Part shown: piece after piece, positions 7,641 to 15,816 of the stretch
Layout of the letters: the number at the start of each line of letters is the position of its first letter
Position numbering within the stretch: the stretch's first letter is position 1
Source of the DNA: Vicinamibacterales bacterium
GTDB taxonomy: Bacteria; Acidobacteriota; Vicinamibacteria; Vicinamibacterales; UBA2999
DNA length: 36,722 nucleotides
Direction of reading: 5' to 3'
NCBI GenBank assembly: GCA_030680175.1
Contig: JAUXWO010000038.1
Coordinates: 1-36,722, forward strand
Program-made: the position numbers and the translations under genes
Notes under the pieces: model-generated
Database searches by the model: none
Told to the model about the DNA's origin: nothing
What the model saw: only the letters and a program-made list of their open reading frames with translations

Positions 7641-7982
7641 TCAGGCATCGAGCCACGTCGCGATCTGCTCCCGGCTCCAGCGATGGTGGTCGTTCAGGTG
7701 GACGATGATCGACGCGAGGGCCAGCGTCTTGTGACAGCCCTCGGCGGGGCACTGCCGCACCGTCCCCTCGAGGCAGTCGAAGAACCACTCGAGATCCTTC
7801 GACGGATGCTGCCCGCCCATCTCCCGTGGCAGCCGGTACATGCCTTCGTACGCGGCGCCAAGGGCGCAGGACGCGCGCTGCCCCTTGAAGTAGTCCCCGT
7901 ACGCCTGGTCCGGACGCCGTTCGGCGCCGGCTCGGATGAACGACGCCAACGCCTTCTCGCTCTGGTGGTTCTGCTCGGGCAT
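7641..7982 (-). CDS. Small conserved-looking protein of unknown function
   Basis: I do not recognise this 113-residue protein as a named family. It begins MPEQNHQSEKALASFIRAGA, has a central CALGAAYEGMYRLP segment and ends with two features that look conserved: CPAEGC, a possible metal-binding cysteine pair, and VHLNDHHRWSREQIATWLDA, which reads as a histidine-rich turn plus an amphipathic helix. There is no signal peptide or membrane segment, so it is probably cytosolic. Codon usage and high GC at third positions fit a real gene. It is isolated: the receptor is convergent on one side, and a REP-like element and the LytTR operon lie on the other. Confidence 0.65.
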   Translation of the reverse strand: MPEQNHQSEKALASFIRAGAERRPDQAYGDYFKGQRASCALGAAYEGMYRLPREMGGQHPSKDLEWFFDCLEGTVRQCPAEGCHKTLALASIIVHLNDHHRWSREQIATWLDA

Positions 7983-8153
7983 CGCGGCCTCCCTGCTTGT
8001 CCACAGGGTAGCGCGAGCGGCGGCCTCCGGCGTCCCCGGCGCCGCGGAACGCTGTGATGAACGGCCCGGGCCAGAACGCCCGATGGCGGGACGCCAGGTG
8101 TCCGGATCCGGGCGCTGGACGGGTGGCGTGTCCCGATTGAAGAGGTGCTACCC

Positions 8154-8220
8154 GCGCCCCTGCTCAGCGGCGCTTCTGCGGGCCGCCCACGGGGCGGCCC
8201 GATCGTGCACCGTCAACGAC
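8154..8220. repeat. REP-like 67-bp palindromic element, copy 1
   Basis: This element shares 57 of 67 positions by my count with 26328-26394. Its core is a perfect 10-bp stem (CGGGCCGCCC at 8179-8188, complement at 8192-8201) with a 3-nt loop. It ends with CCGTCAACGAC in both copies and sits 7 bp beyond the response-regulator stop, where it could serve as a terminator. Confidence 0.8.
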
Positions 8221-8227
8221 CCTCCAC

Positions 8228-8998
8228 CTAGAACGACTTGCCGAGCCGCTCCTGCAGCTTCTCGCGGTAGCCTCGGCTCAGCGTGAGCCGCGTGCCGTTC
8301 CGGAGCACGACGACGTACTCGCCGTTGAACCAGGGCTGCATCTCCTTGATGCGGTCGGTGTTGACGATGCGGGAGCGGTGGATGCGGACGAAGCGCCGGG
8401 GATCGAGCCGCGCCTCCATGCCGTTCATCGTCTCGCGGAAGAGATGCGAGGTCTCGCCGAGGTGCAGCCGGACGTAGTTGCCGGCGGCCTCGACCCAGTC
8501 GATTTCGTCGGTGCGCAGGAAGAACACGCGCCCCCCCGACTTGATCACGAGCCGGTCGAGGCGCTGCGGCTGGGGCTTGATGTCCTGCACGAGGGCGAGC
8601 AGCCGCCGTCCCAGGTCCCCGGCGCGGCGCCGTTCCAGGTGCTCGCGCGCGTGCTGCAGCGTCTGCTGGAAGCGGTCGCGGCCGAAGGGCTTCAGCAGGT
8701 AATCGATCGCGTGGACTTCAAATGCCTTGAGCGCGTAGTCGTCGTACGCGGTGACGAACACGACCGTCGGCATCTGCTCCGCGCCGATCTGCTGGATCAC
8801 GTTGAAGCCGTCGCAGGCCGGCATCTGCACGTCGAGAAACACGAGGTCGGGGTGCTGCTGGCGGATGGCGCTCACGGCCTGCTGGCCGTCCGTGCACTCG
8901 CCAATCAGCTCGATGTCCTGCTCCTGCTGGAGCAGCCCCACGATACGCTCGCGCGCCACCGGCTCGTCGTCTACCACCATCGTGCGGATCTTGGTCAC
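8228..8998 (-). CDS. LytTR-family response regulator
   Basis: The 256-residue protein has an N-terminal receiver domain (residues about 3-120) with acidic pocket DDE at 10-12 and phospho-acceptor D56 in FLDVQMP, and a C-terminal LytTR DNA-binding domain (about 150-256) with LVIKSGGRVFFLRTDEIDWVEAAGNYV and FVRIHRSRIVN. It is expected to bind DNA when phosphorylated by the kinase encoded just upstream. The start is GTG at 8998, overlapping the kinase stop as GTGA, which implies translational coupling. An upstream extension of the frame is non-coding in character and was not used. Target genes are unknown; systems of this class often control transport or envelope genes. Confidence 0.93.
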   Translation of the reverse strand: MTKIRTMVVDDEPVARERIVGLLQQEQDIELIGECTDGQQAVSAIRQQHPDLVFLDVQMPACDGFNVIQQIGAEQMPTVVFVTAYDDYALKAFEVHAIDYLLKPFGRDRFQQTLQHAREHLERRRAGDLGRRLLALVQDIKPQPQRLDRLVIKSGGRVFFLRTDEIDWVEAAGNYVRLHLGETSHLFRETMNGMEARLDPRRFVRIHRSRIVNTDRIKEMQPWFNGEYVVVLRNGTRLTLSRGYREKLQERLGKSF

Positions 8999-10152
8999 GC
9001 CACACCCTCCATGCCGTCCTCGTCCAGCAATTCGCCTGCCACTTCGTCGAGCGGGATGACGATCACCACCGAGAGCCCGCCGGCGGCGGGCTGGCGGAAC
9101 TCGAAGCGATGGTCGGAGCCGTACAGGTGCTGCAGCCGCGAGCGCGTGTTGGCCAGCCCCACGCCCTGGTTGAAGTCCGACAGCGTCGCCGCCGAGAGCC
9201 CCACGCCGTCGTCGCGCACCTCGAGGACGAGCTGCCCGGCGTCGGGCTGCGCGGAGATCGACACGGTGCCCCCCGAGGGGCACGGCCCGAGTCCGTGCTT
9301 GATGGCGTTCTCGACGAGCGGCTGCAGAATCAGGTTCGGCACGAGCGCGTCGAGGACGCCCGGATGGACGTCGAACTGCACGATGAGACGATCGCGGAAG
9401 CGCGTCTGTTCAATCTCGAGGTAGCGCTCGAGGAACTCGAGCTCCTGCTTGAGCGAGACTTCCTGCACGCCGGCGGTCTCGAGGGAGGCACGCAGCAGCT
9501 CGCCGAGCCGCGCGATCATGCGGTCGGCGGCGTCGACGTCGCGGTGCATGAGCGCCGAGATCGTGTTGAGCGTGTTGAAGAGAAAGTGCGGCTGCAGCTG
9601 GTGCTGCAGGCTGTGGAGCCGTGCCTCGACGAGGCGGGTTTCGAGCTGGCTCTCGCGGAGCGCGCGCGCCTGCGATTCGTAGTGGAACCGGAGCGCGTGG
9701 CTCAGGCCGACGATGCACCAGTAGGTCATCATCTCCCAGTCGAAGTTCAGGAAGAACATCCGCTGGAATTCCTGGAGCCACGCCGGCCCGCCCTCGGCCC
9801 CGGCGTACCGCATGTCCGGGCCGAACGCGCCGAGGATCACCATCCGCCCCGTCACGACCATCACGGCGTGCAGGAAGATGCAGACCACGACGCCGCCGGC
9901 GTGCGCGGCAATCGACCGGACCCATTCCGCCCGCTCGATCGGAAAGCGTCGCGACAGCCACAGCACGGCGGGCACGAGGACGGCCCAGCCGTACCAGTAA
10001 TTGAGGTTGAGGGCGAGCAGCAGCGGGAACGAGGACGGCCGCTCGGTGAAGGTCGAGACGAAGTAGTAGGCCTGGAATCCGGAGAAGAATCCGAGGAGCG
10101 TCGCGACGCCCCAGATCACACGCAGGCGGATGTGGCCCCACGGCGCTTGCAT
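8995..10152 (-). CDS. LytS-type sensor histidine kinase (His_kinase/HATPase_c)
   Basis: The 385-residue protein has about four or five hydrophobic helices in residues 10-135 (such as VIWGVATLLGFFSGF and GWAVLVPAVLWL), then a His_kinase domain with HQLQPHFLFNTLN (phospho-acceptor H189), then a HATPase_c domain with an N-box (LVENAIKHGLG) and a G-box (DDGVGLS). It should autophosphorylate at the inner membrane and pass phosphate to the LytTR regulator encoded next. The ATG at 10152 is chosen because it directly precedes the first membrane helix; upstream residues in the frame are Pro/Arg-rich and fall in a hairpin-rich leader. No extracytoplasmic sensor domain is seen, so the signal is probably sensed in the membrane. 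Confidence 0.93.
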   Translation of the reverse strand: MQAPWGHIRLRVIWGVATLLGFFSGFQAYYFVSTFTERPSSFPLLLALNLNYWYGWAVLVPAVLWLSRRFPIERAEWVRSIAAHAGGVVVCIFLHAVMVVTGRMVILGAFGPDMRYAGAEGGPAWLQEFQRMFFLNFDWEMMTYWCIVGLSHALRFHYESQARALRESQLETRLVEARLHSLQHQLQPHFLFNTLNTISALMHRDVDAADRMIARLGELLRASLETAGVQEVSLKQELEFLERYLEIEQTRFRDRLIVQFDVHPGVLDALVPNLILQPLVENAIKHGLGPCPSGGTVSISAQPDAGQLVLEVRDDGVGLSAATLSDFNQGVGLANTRSRLQHLYGSDHRFEFRQPAAGGLSVVIVIPLDEVAGELLDEDGMEGVA

Positions 10153-10192
10153 CCGGCCACTATCAGCGGCGCCGCGTGCCGGGTCAAGGCGT

Positions 10193-10241
10193 CCGGGGGG
10201 CGAACGGCGGCCGGCCCTGAAGGCCGGCCACTCGCCCCCGG
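10193..10241. terminator. Large two-part hairpin between glgB and the kinase gene
   Basis: An inner perfect stem GGCCGGCC/GGCCGGCC (10209-10216 and 10222-10229, loop CTGAA) is enclosed by an outer near-perfect stem (CCGGGGGGCGA at 10193, TCGCCCCCGG at 10232). A third GGCCGGCC lies at 10266-10273. Both flanking genes run leftward, so it could terminate glgB transcripts or structure the kinase leader. Confidence 0.55.
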
Positions 10242-10381
10242 ATTCGTCCCAGTCCGTTGGGCGAAGGCCGGCCGGCAGCGGTCTGAATCTCACCGCACAG
10301 TTAGACGGTGGAGACGGCCCTTTTGGTCGCCCCACATGGCGCGGGCTCGCGCGGCCGTGATCGTGCGCAGGGGCGAGGCGG

Positions 10382-12628
10382 TCAGGCGTCCGGCGCCAGG
10401 ACCAGGCAGCCGAGGGGCGGGACCGTGAGGCTCAGCGTGAACGGGTGCCCGTGCCGCGGTTCCTCGAGCGCGATCACGCGGCCGGCGTTGCCCATGTTGC
10501 TGCCCCCGTACGCCTCGGCATCGCTGTTCAACCGCTCGACGTACGCGCCCCCGCGCGGCACGCCCACGCGGTAGTCCGTGCGCGGGATCGGCGTGAAGTT
10601 CACGAGCACCACCGCCAGGCCCGACGTGCCGGGCGCGGCGGGCGCCGCCGCGGCGCCGGCGGCGGGGACGCCCATGCGCAGGAACGAGATCACGCTGTTC
10701 TCGTGGTCGTGGCAGTCGATCCAGGCGAAGCCCGCGCCGTCGGCGTCACGTTCCCAGAGTGCGCGCTCCTCCGCGTACACGCGATTCAGGTCGCGCACCC
10801 ACCGCTGCAGCCCGGCGTGGAGCGGGTCGCCGAGCACGCCCCAGTCGAGCGGCCGGTCGTGATGCCATTCGCGCCACTGCCCGATCTCGCCGCCCATGAA
10901 CAGCAGCTTCTTGCCCGGGTGCGCGAACATGTAGCCGTAGAGACCGCGCAGCGTCGCGTGCTTCTGCCACACGTCGCCCGGCATCTTGTCGAGCATCGAC
11001 CGCTTGCCGTGCACGACTTCGTCATGCGAGAACGGCAGGATGAAGTGCTCGCTGAAGGCGTAGAGCATCGAGAAGGTGATGCGGTCGTGGTGCCACTTGC
11101 GATGCACGGGATCCTGCGCGCAGTAGTCCAGCATGTCGTGCATCCAGCCCATGTTCCACTTGTGCGTGAAGCCGAGGCCGCCGAGGTGGACGGGCCGGCT
11201 GACGCCCGGCCACGACGTGGACTCCTCCGCCACCATCATCGCGCCGGGGCACTCGGCGCCGACGACCGTGTTCAGCTGCTGGAGGAAGCGGATGGCGTCG
11301 AGGTTCTCGCGGCCGCCGTACTCGTTCGGCACCCACTCGCCTTCCTGCCGTGAGTAGTCGAGGTACAGCATCGACGCCACGGCATCCACGCGCAGGCCGT
11401 CGATGTGGAACTCGCGCAGCCAGTAGATCGCGTTCGACAGCAGGAACGCGCGCACTTCGTGGCGTCCGTAGTTGAAGACGAGGGTGCCCCACTCCTGGTG
11501 CTCGCCCTGCCGCGGGTCGGCATGCTCGTAGAGCGAGGTGCCGTCGAAGCGCGCGAGGCCGTGCTGATCCTTCGGGAAGTGCCCCGGCACCCAGTCGAGG
11601 ATCACGCCGAGCCCGTGCTGGTGGCACACGTCGACGAAATGCTTGAAGTCCTCGGGCGGGCCGAAGCGGCTGGTTGGCGCGAAGAACCCCGTGACCTGGT
11701 AGCCCCACGATCCCGTGAACGGATGCTCCATCACCGGCAGCAGCTCGAGATGGGTGAAGCCGAGATCGCGCACGTACGGCACGAGCCGCTCCGCCATCTC
11801 GCGATACGTGAGCGTCCGCCCGTGCTCCTGCTGCCAGCTCCCGAGATGCACCTCATAGATGGACATCGGCCGCTGCTGCCACGCGCCCGCCGCGGGGCGC
11901 GCCGCCATCCACGGCTCGTCCTGCCACGCGTAGCCGGGGTCCTCCCACACGATCGACGCCGTGCGCGGCGGCGCCTCGAACCGGCGGCCGTAGGGATCCG
12001 CCTTGAGGACGATCGCGCCGTCGGCGCCGGCGACCTCGTACTTGTAGCGGTCCCCGGCCTCGAGCCCCGGCACGAAGACCTCCCACAGGCCGGACGGCTG
12101 CCGCAGCCGCATCACGTGCACGCGGCCATCCCAGCCGTTGAAGTCGCCGACGACGCTCACGCGCCGTGCGTTCGGCGCCCACACGGCGAACGACACGCCG
12201 CGCGCCCCCTCGTGAGACATCAGGCGCGCCCCCAGCCGGTCGTACGCGCGCACGTGCGTGCCCTCGCCGAGGAGGTGCAGGTCGAAGTCGGTCAGCACGG
12301 GGGCGTAGCGGTACGGATCGTCGACCTCCGTCTCCGTCCCGTCGGTCCACGTCGCCACCAGCCGGTAGTCGAGGGTGGCCCGGCGCGCGCCGGCGAGGAA
12401 GACCTCGAAGACGCCCTCCGGATCCACGCGCGTCATCGCGTGCCGGTCCGTCCCGGGCCACATCCGGACCTCGAGCGACGCCGCGAAGGGCCGGAACGCG
12501 CGGACGACGACGCCGTCGCGCCCGCCCACGCGGGCATCGTGCGGGCCGAGCACGGCGAACGGATCGAAGTGGAGCCCGCGCGCGAGCGCCGCCAACTCGG
12601 CGGGAGAGAGGGTGGAAGAGGAGTCCAT
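10382..12628 (-). CDS. glgB: 1,4-alpha-glucan branching enzyme (GH13)
   Basis: The 748-residue enzyme forms alpha-1,6 branches in glycogen. Domains in order are an N-terminal beta-sandwich (about 1-115), a CBM48 (about 130-230, [19 protein letters not shown]), the GH13 barrel (about 260-620) and a C-terminal beta domain. Catalytic residues can be read as D415 in [13 protein letters not shown]468 in MMVAEEST and the aspartate of [10 protein letters not shown]; the 53-residue spacing between the first two equals that of the E. coli enzyme as I recall it. Length is normal for the long bacterial form. It stands alone, with no other glycogen genes nearby, and shares a divergent gap with the ALDH7-type gene. 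Confidence 0.96.
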   Translation of the reverse strand: MDSSSTLSPAELAALARGLHFDPFAVLGPHDARVGGRDGVVVRAFRPFAASLEVRMWPGTDRHAMTRVDPEGVFEVFLAGARRATLDYRLVATWTDGTETEVDDPYRYAPVLTDFDLHLLGEGTHVRAYDRLGARLMSHEGARGVSFAVWAPNARRVSVVGDFNGWDGRVHVMRLRQPSGLWEVFVPGLEAGDRYKYEVAGADGAIVLKADPYGRRFEAPPRTASIVWEDPGYAWQDEPWMAARPAAGAWQQRPMSIYEVHLGSWQQEHGRTLTYREMAERLVPYVRDLGFTHLELLPVMEHPFTGSWGYQVTGFFAPTSRFGPPEDFKHFVDVCHQHGLGVILDWVPGHFPKDQHGLARFDGTSLYEHADPRQGEHQEWGTLVFNYGRHEVRAFLLSNAIYWLREFHIDGLRVDAVASMLYLDYSRQEGEWVPNEYGGRENLDAIRFLQQLNTVVGAECPGAMMVAEESTSWPGVSRPVHLGGLGFTHKWNMGWMHDMLDYCAQDPVHRKWHHDRITFSMLYAFSEHFILPFSHDEVVHGKRSMLDKMPGDVWQKHATLRGLYGYMFAHPGKKLLFMGGEIGQWREWHHDRPLDWGVLGDPLHAGLQRWVRDLNRVYAEERALWERDADGAGFAWIDCHDHENSVISFLRMGVPAAGAAAAPAAPGTSGLAVVLVNFTPIPRTDYRVGVPRGGAYVERLNSDAEAYGGSNMGNAGRVIALEEPRHGHPFTLSLTVPPLGCLVLAPDA

Positions 12629-12669
12629 GGCTGATTCTATCGTGCGGAGCCGTATGGTACAGTCGGATC

Positions 12670-12732
12670 GCTATTCGCTATTCGCTATTCGCTATTCGCT
12701 ATTCGCTATTCGCCAATCGCCAATCGCTGTTC
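12670..12732. repeat. GCTATTC heptamer tandem array, nine units
   Basis: Six perfect GCTATTC copies (12670-12711) are followed by GCCAATC twice and GCTGTTC once, all exactly in 7-bp register. The array lies in the divergent gap between glgB and the ALDH7-type gene, inside the latter's presumed leader. Confidence 0.9.
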
Positions 12733-12761
12733 GCGGGCGTGCGGCTTCCCGGAGCGCTTCC

Positions 12762-14288
12762 ATGTCTCAGCCACTCCTCGAGGCCCTCGGCCTCTCGGCG
12801 CAGAACCCCGGCGCCTGCACCGGCCCCGACGGCTGGATCACCGAACCCGACGCGCACCAGCTGACCTCGTTCAACCCGGCGACCGGCGCCCCGATCGCCA
12901 CCGTGGCGCTCGCCTCGCCCGCCGCGTACGACCGCGTCGTGGAGGCCGCGCGCACGGCGTTTCTCGCGTGGCGCGAGACGCCGGCGCCCAAGCGCGGCGA
13001 GGTCGTGCGCGATCTCGGCCAGGCGCTGCGCGACAAGAAGGAGGCGCTCGGCGACCTCGTGTCGCTCGAGATGGGCAAGATCCGCGCGGAGGGCCACGGC
13101 GAAGTGCAGGAGATGATCGACATCTGCGACTTCGCGACCGGGCTCTCGCGCCAGCTCTACGGCCTCACCATCGCGTCTGAGCGCCCTGGCCACCGGATGA
13201 TGGAGCAGTGGCACCCGCTCGGACCGGTCGGCGTCATCTCGGCGTTCAACTTCCCCGTCGCGGTCTGGTCGTGGAACGCCGCGATTGCGGCGGTCTGCGG
13301 CGACACCGTCGTGTGGAAGCCGGCGGAACCGACGCCGCTCACCGCGATTGCCGTGCAGCACATCGCCAACCGCGTGATGGCTGACCACGGCCTGACCGGC
13401 ATCTTCACCCTCGCCGTGGGCACGGGCCAGACCACGGGCGAAGCCATGCTGGCGGACGCGCGGCTGCCGCTCATCTCGTTCACCGGCTCGACGAAGGTGG
13501 GCCGCCGCGTCGCCGAGGCCGTCGCCGGCCGCTTCGGCAAGACCATCCTCGAACTCGGCGGCAACAACGCCATCATCGTCGCCGAGGATGCGAACCTCGA
13601 CATGGCCACGCGCGCAATCCTGTTCGGGGCGGTCGGCACGGCGGGCCAGCGATGCACGTCGACGCGCCGCATCATCGCGCACCGGTCGATTCTGCCGGCG
13701 CTCGAGGAGCGCCTCGTCAAGGCCTACGCACAGGTGCGCATCGGCGATCCGCTCGACGCGTCCACGCTGATGGGCCCGCTCGTCTCGGCCGACGCGGTCG
13801 CGCGCATGGAGGCGGCGCTGGCGCAGGCGCGCGCCGAAGGCGGCGAGGTGCTCTGCGGCGGCGGGCGGCGGCCCGACCTCGGCCCGCACTTCGTCGAACC
13901 CGCGATCGTGCGGATGCCGGCGCAGACCTCGGTGGTCCGGCAGGAGACGTTCGCCCCGGTGCTCTATCTGCTCGCGTACGACCGGTTCGAGGACGCGATG
14001 GCGCTGCACAACGACGTGCCGCAGGGGCTGTCGAGCGCGGTCTTCACCGAGAGCGTGCGCCGCGCCGAGGCGTTCCTGTCGGCGCGCGGCTCCGACTGCG
14101 GCATTGCCAACGTGAACATCGGCACCTCGGGCGCCGAGATCGGCGGCGCCTTCGGCGGCGAGAAGGAAACGGGGGGCGGCCGCGAATCCGGCTCCGACGC
14201 GTGGAAGGGCTACATGCGCCGCCAGACGAACACCGTGAACTGGTCCGACGCGCTCCCGCTCGCGCAGGGCATCACGTTCGGAGACTGA
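12762..14288 (+). CDS. ALDH7-family aldehyde dehydrogenase (alpha-aminoadipate semialdehyde type)
   Basis: The 508-residue protein matches the ALDH7/AmaB group, which oxidises L-2-aminoadipate 6-semialdehyde (in equilibrium with piperideine-6-carboxylate) in lysine breakdown. The catalytic glutamate is E264 in LELGGNNAI and the nucleophile is C298 in GQRCTSTRR, 34 residues apart. The segments PLGPVGVISAFNFPVAVWSWN and GGAFGGEKETGGGRESGSD are characteristic of this subfamily. The ATG at 12762 is supported by GGAG at 12751-12754; the open frame reaches further upstream, but that part is made of heptamer repeats. No other lysine-catabolism gene is in the window, so the substrate is a family-based inference. 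Confidence 0.92.
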   Translation: MSQPLLEALGLSAQNPGACTGPDGWITEPDAHQLTSFNPATGAPIATVALASPAAYDRVVEAARTAFLAWRETPAPKRGEVVRDLGQALRDKKEALGDLVSLEMGKIRAEGHGEVQEMIDICDFATGLSRQLYGLTIASERPGHRMMEQWHPLGPVGVISAFNFPVAVWSWNAAIAAVCGDTVVWKPAEPTPLTAIAVQHIANRVMADHGLTGIFTLAVGTGQTTGEAMLADARLPLISFTGSTKVGRRVAEAVAGRFGKTILELGGNNAIIVAEDANLDMATRAILFGAVGTAGQRCTSTRRIIAHRSILPALEERLVKAYAQVRIGDPLDASTLMGPLVSADAVARMEAALAQARAEGGEVLCGGGRRPDLGPHFVEPAIVRMPAQTSVVRQETFAPVLYLLAYDRFEDAMALHNDVPQGLSSAVFTESVRRAEAFLSARGSDCGIANVNIGTSGAEIGGAFGGEKETGGGRESGSDAWKGYMRRQTNTVNWSDALPLAQGITFGD

Positions 14289-14307
14289 TGGAGGCTGACG
14301 CTGGTCA

Positions 14308-14370
14308 GCTCTCGGCTCTCGGCTCTCAGCGATCGGCTATCGGCGATCGGCGATCAGCTCTCGGCTCTCA
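14308..14370. repeat. GC(T/G)(C/A)TC(G/A)-type heptamer array, nine units
   Basis: Nine units in strict 7-bp register, including GCTCTCG, GCTCTCA, GCGATCG, GCTATCG and GCGATCA. It fills the gap between the ALDH7-type gene and the cyclophilin gene. Confidence 0.85.
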
Positions 14371-14398
14371 GCTGGAAGCCGAAAGCTGATCGCCATCA

Positions 14399-15808
14399 TC
14401 ATTTCAACCAGGGGGAGATGTGATTCACGCCATTTTCAAGACCAACCAGGGCACGTTCAAGGTGCAGCTGTTCGATGACAAGGCGCCCAACACGGTGGCC
14501 AACTTCGTCGGGCTCGCCGAGGGCACGAAGGAGTGGACCGACCCGAAGACGCGGCAGGCGGTAACGCGGCCGTTCTACGACGGGTTGTCGTTCCACCGCG
14601 TCATCGAAGGCTTCATGATCCAGGGCGGCTGCCCGCTCGGGACGGGGACCGGCGGCCCGGGCTACCAGTTCAAGGACGAGTTCGGCCCCGGGCTGACGCA
14701 CGACCGCGACGGGCTGCTCTCGATGGCCAACGCCGGCCCGAACACCAACGGCAGCCAGTTCTTCATCACGCTGGCCCCGACCGGGTGGCTTGACAACAAG
14801 CACGCGATCTTCGGCGCCGTCGTCGAGGGGATGGACGTCGTGCGTGCGATCGGCAGCACGAAGACCGGCTCGGGGGATCGCCCGGTGCAGCCGGTGATCG
14901 TCGAGACGGTCACGATCGAGCGGTCGTAGGCTCGGGCCCTGAGAGGGGTCTGGCACCGTGACGAGCGCCTGGATCTGCTCGCGCGTGAGGCGCACCTGAC
15001 CGTTGCTGATGAAGGGGGACACGTCCACCGGGCGGTCCCCCAGCATCAGCGTCACCCCCGCCGTCGTGCCCACGGCGACATACACCGGCAACGCGCGGAA
15101 CCGGATCGCCTCGCCCGGGGTGATCGACCGCTCCACCGTGCTGTTGTCCGGATAGCGCACGAACACCCAACTCACACGGCCAACCGCGACCGAACCCGCC
15201 CCACCCGCCGCGGCCGAGGCCACTGGCGCAGGAACCGGCGAAGGCGCGACCGCTTCGGGCACGGCCGGCGCCTGGACCGGGGGCGCGGGCGCGGACACCG
15301 CCTCCTCTGGCGGGTCGTCCACCTCCGGTGCCAGCGGGCCGAGGGGCTCTGGCGATGGCGGCGCCACTGGTGGTTCGGCGGTCACCGGGACCGCGTCCGG
15401 CGGCGAGGCCACCGCCCCGGCATACCAGGTACCGGCCGCCATCGCCGCGATCACGACGAGCAGCAGCACCGCGGCCAGCCCCCAGCCACGACGCGGTCCC
15501 TCCGCGCGCCGCTCGGGCTCGGGGGGGGCGGCCACCATCCCCTCGAAGCGGTCGGGCGTGATGCCGAGACACTCGCAGTACTTCCGCAACGCGCGCACGT
15601 AGTAGATCGGCGCGTGGAAGACGCGCGGCTCGGCCCGTTCGAGGGCCACGATCTGCCGCTTCGACAGCAGCAGGTCGTGCGCCACATCGTCGATCGCCAG
15701 CGCCCGCGCCTCGCGCTCGGTCGAGAGTTGGCGGCCGATCTCCGCGCACCGGCGCAGATCGAGGGCGCTCTCCTCCAGATCCGGATCCACGTGGGAGGAC
15801 TCAGTCAC
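14399..15808 (-). CDS. RodZ-like HTH/single-pass membrane protein with antisense-overlapping tail
   Basis: Residues 1-293 look like a RodZ-type protein. A cytoplasmic helix-turn-helix (about 25-80, DDVAHDLLLSKRQIVALE then YYVRALRKYCECLGI) is followed by one membrane helix (about 110-130, GLAAVLLLVVIAAM), a Pro/Ala-rich linker (about 135-205) and a DUF4115-like beta domain (about 210-285, VSWVFVRYPDNSTV to GQVRLTREQIQAL). RodZ proteins link MreB to cell-wall synthesis; other members of this architecture are regulatory. The frame then stays open for about 176 more residues, fully antisense to the cyclophilin gene, so only 14930-15808 is trusted. The start is GTG, 8 bp after the methyltransferase stop, so it may be the last gene of the PKS/NRPS operon. 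Confidence 0.7.
   Translation of the reverse strand: MTESSHVDPDLEESALDLRRCAEIGRQLSTEREARALAIDDVAHDLLLSKRQIVALERAEPRVFHAPIYYVRALRKYCECLGITPDRFEGMVAAPPEPERRAEGPRRGWGLAAVLLLVVIAAMAAGTWYAGAVASPPDAVPVTAEPPVAPPSPEPLGPLAPEVDDPPEEAVSAPAPPVQAPAVPEAVAPSPVPAPVASAAAGGAGSVAVGRVSWVFVRYPDNSTVERSITPGEAIRFRALPVYVAVGTTAGVTLMLGDRPVDVSPFISNGQVRLTREQIQALVTVPDPSQGPSLRPLDRDRLDDHRLHRAIPRAGLRAADRTHDVHPLDDGAEDRVLVVKPPGRGQRDEELAAVGVRAGVGHREQPVAVVRQPGAELVLELVARAAGPRPERAAALDHEAFDDAVERQPVVERPRYRLPRLRVGPLLRALGEPDEVGHRVGRLVIEQLHLERALVGLENGVNHISPWLK
14420..14929 (+). CDS. Cyclophilin-type peptidyl-prolyl cis-trans isomerase
   Basis: This 169-residue single-domain cyclophilin catalyses proline cis-trans isomerisation in protein folding. 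Signature segments are all present: FYDGLSFHRVIEGFMIQGG with the catalytic Arg, GPGYQFKDEF, LLSMANAGPNTNGSQFFITL and WLDNKHAIFGAVVEGMDVV. No signal peptide is seen, so it is cytosolic. The start is GTG at 14420. An ATG two bases earlier would be followed at once by TGA, so it cannot be used. GGGGGAG at 14411-14417 sits unusually close to the GTG. The whole gene lies opposite the 3' extension of the RodZ-like frame. Confidence 0.94.
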   Translation: MIHAIFKTNQGTFKVQLFDDKAPNTVANFVGLAEGTKEWTDPKTRQAVTRPFYDGLSFHRVIEGFMIQGGCPLGTGTGGPGYQFKDEFGPGLTHDRDGLLSMANAGPNTNGSQFFITLAPTGWLDNKHAIFGAVVEGMDVVRAIGSTKTGSGDRPVQPVIVETVTIERS

Positions 15809-15816
15809 TGCCGTGA

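Noticed and set aside
8999-9283. N-terminal extension of the response regulator
   Set aside because: It lies in the kinase gene in another frame; the receiver domain starts right after the GTG at 8998.
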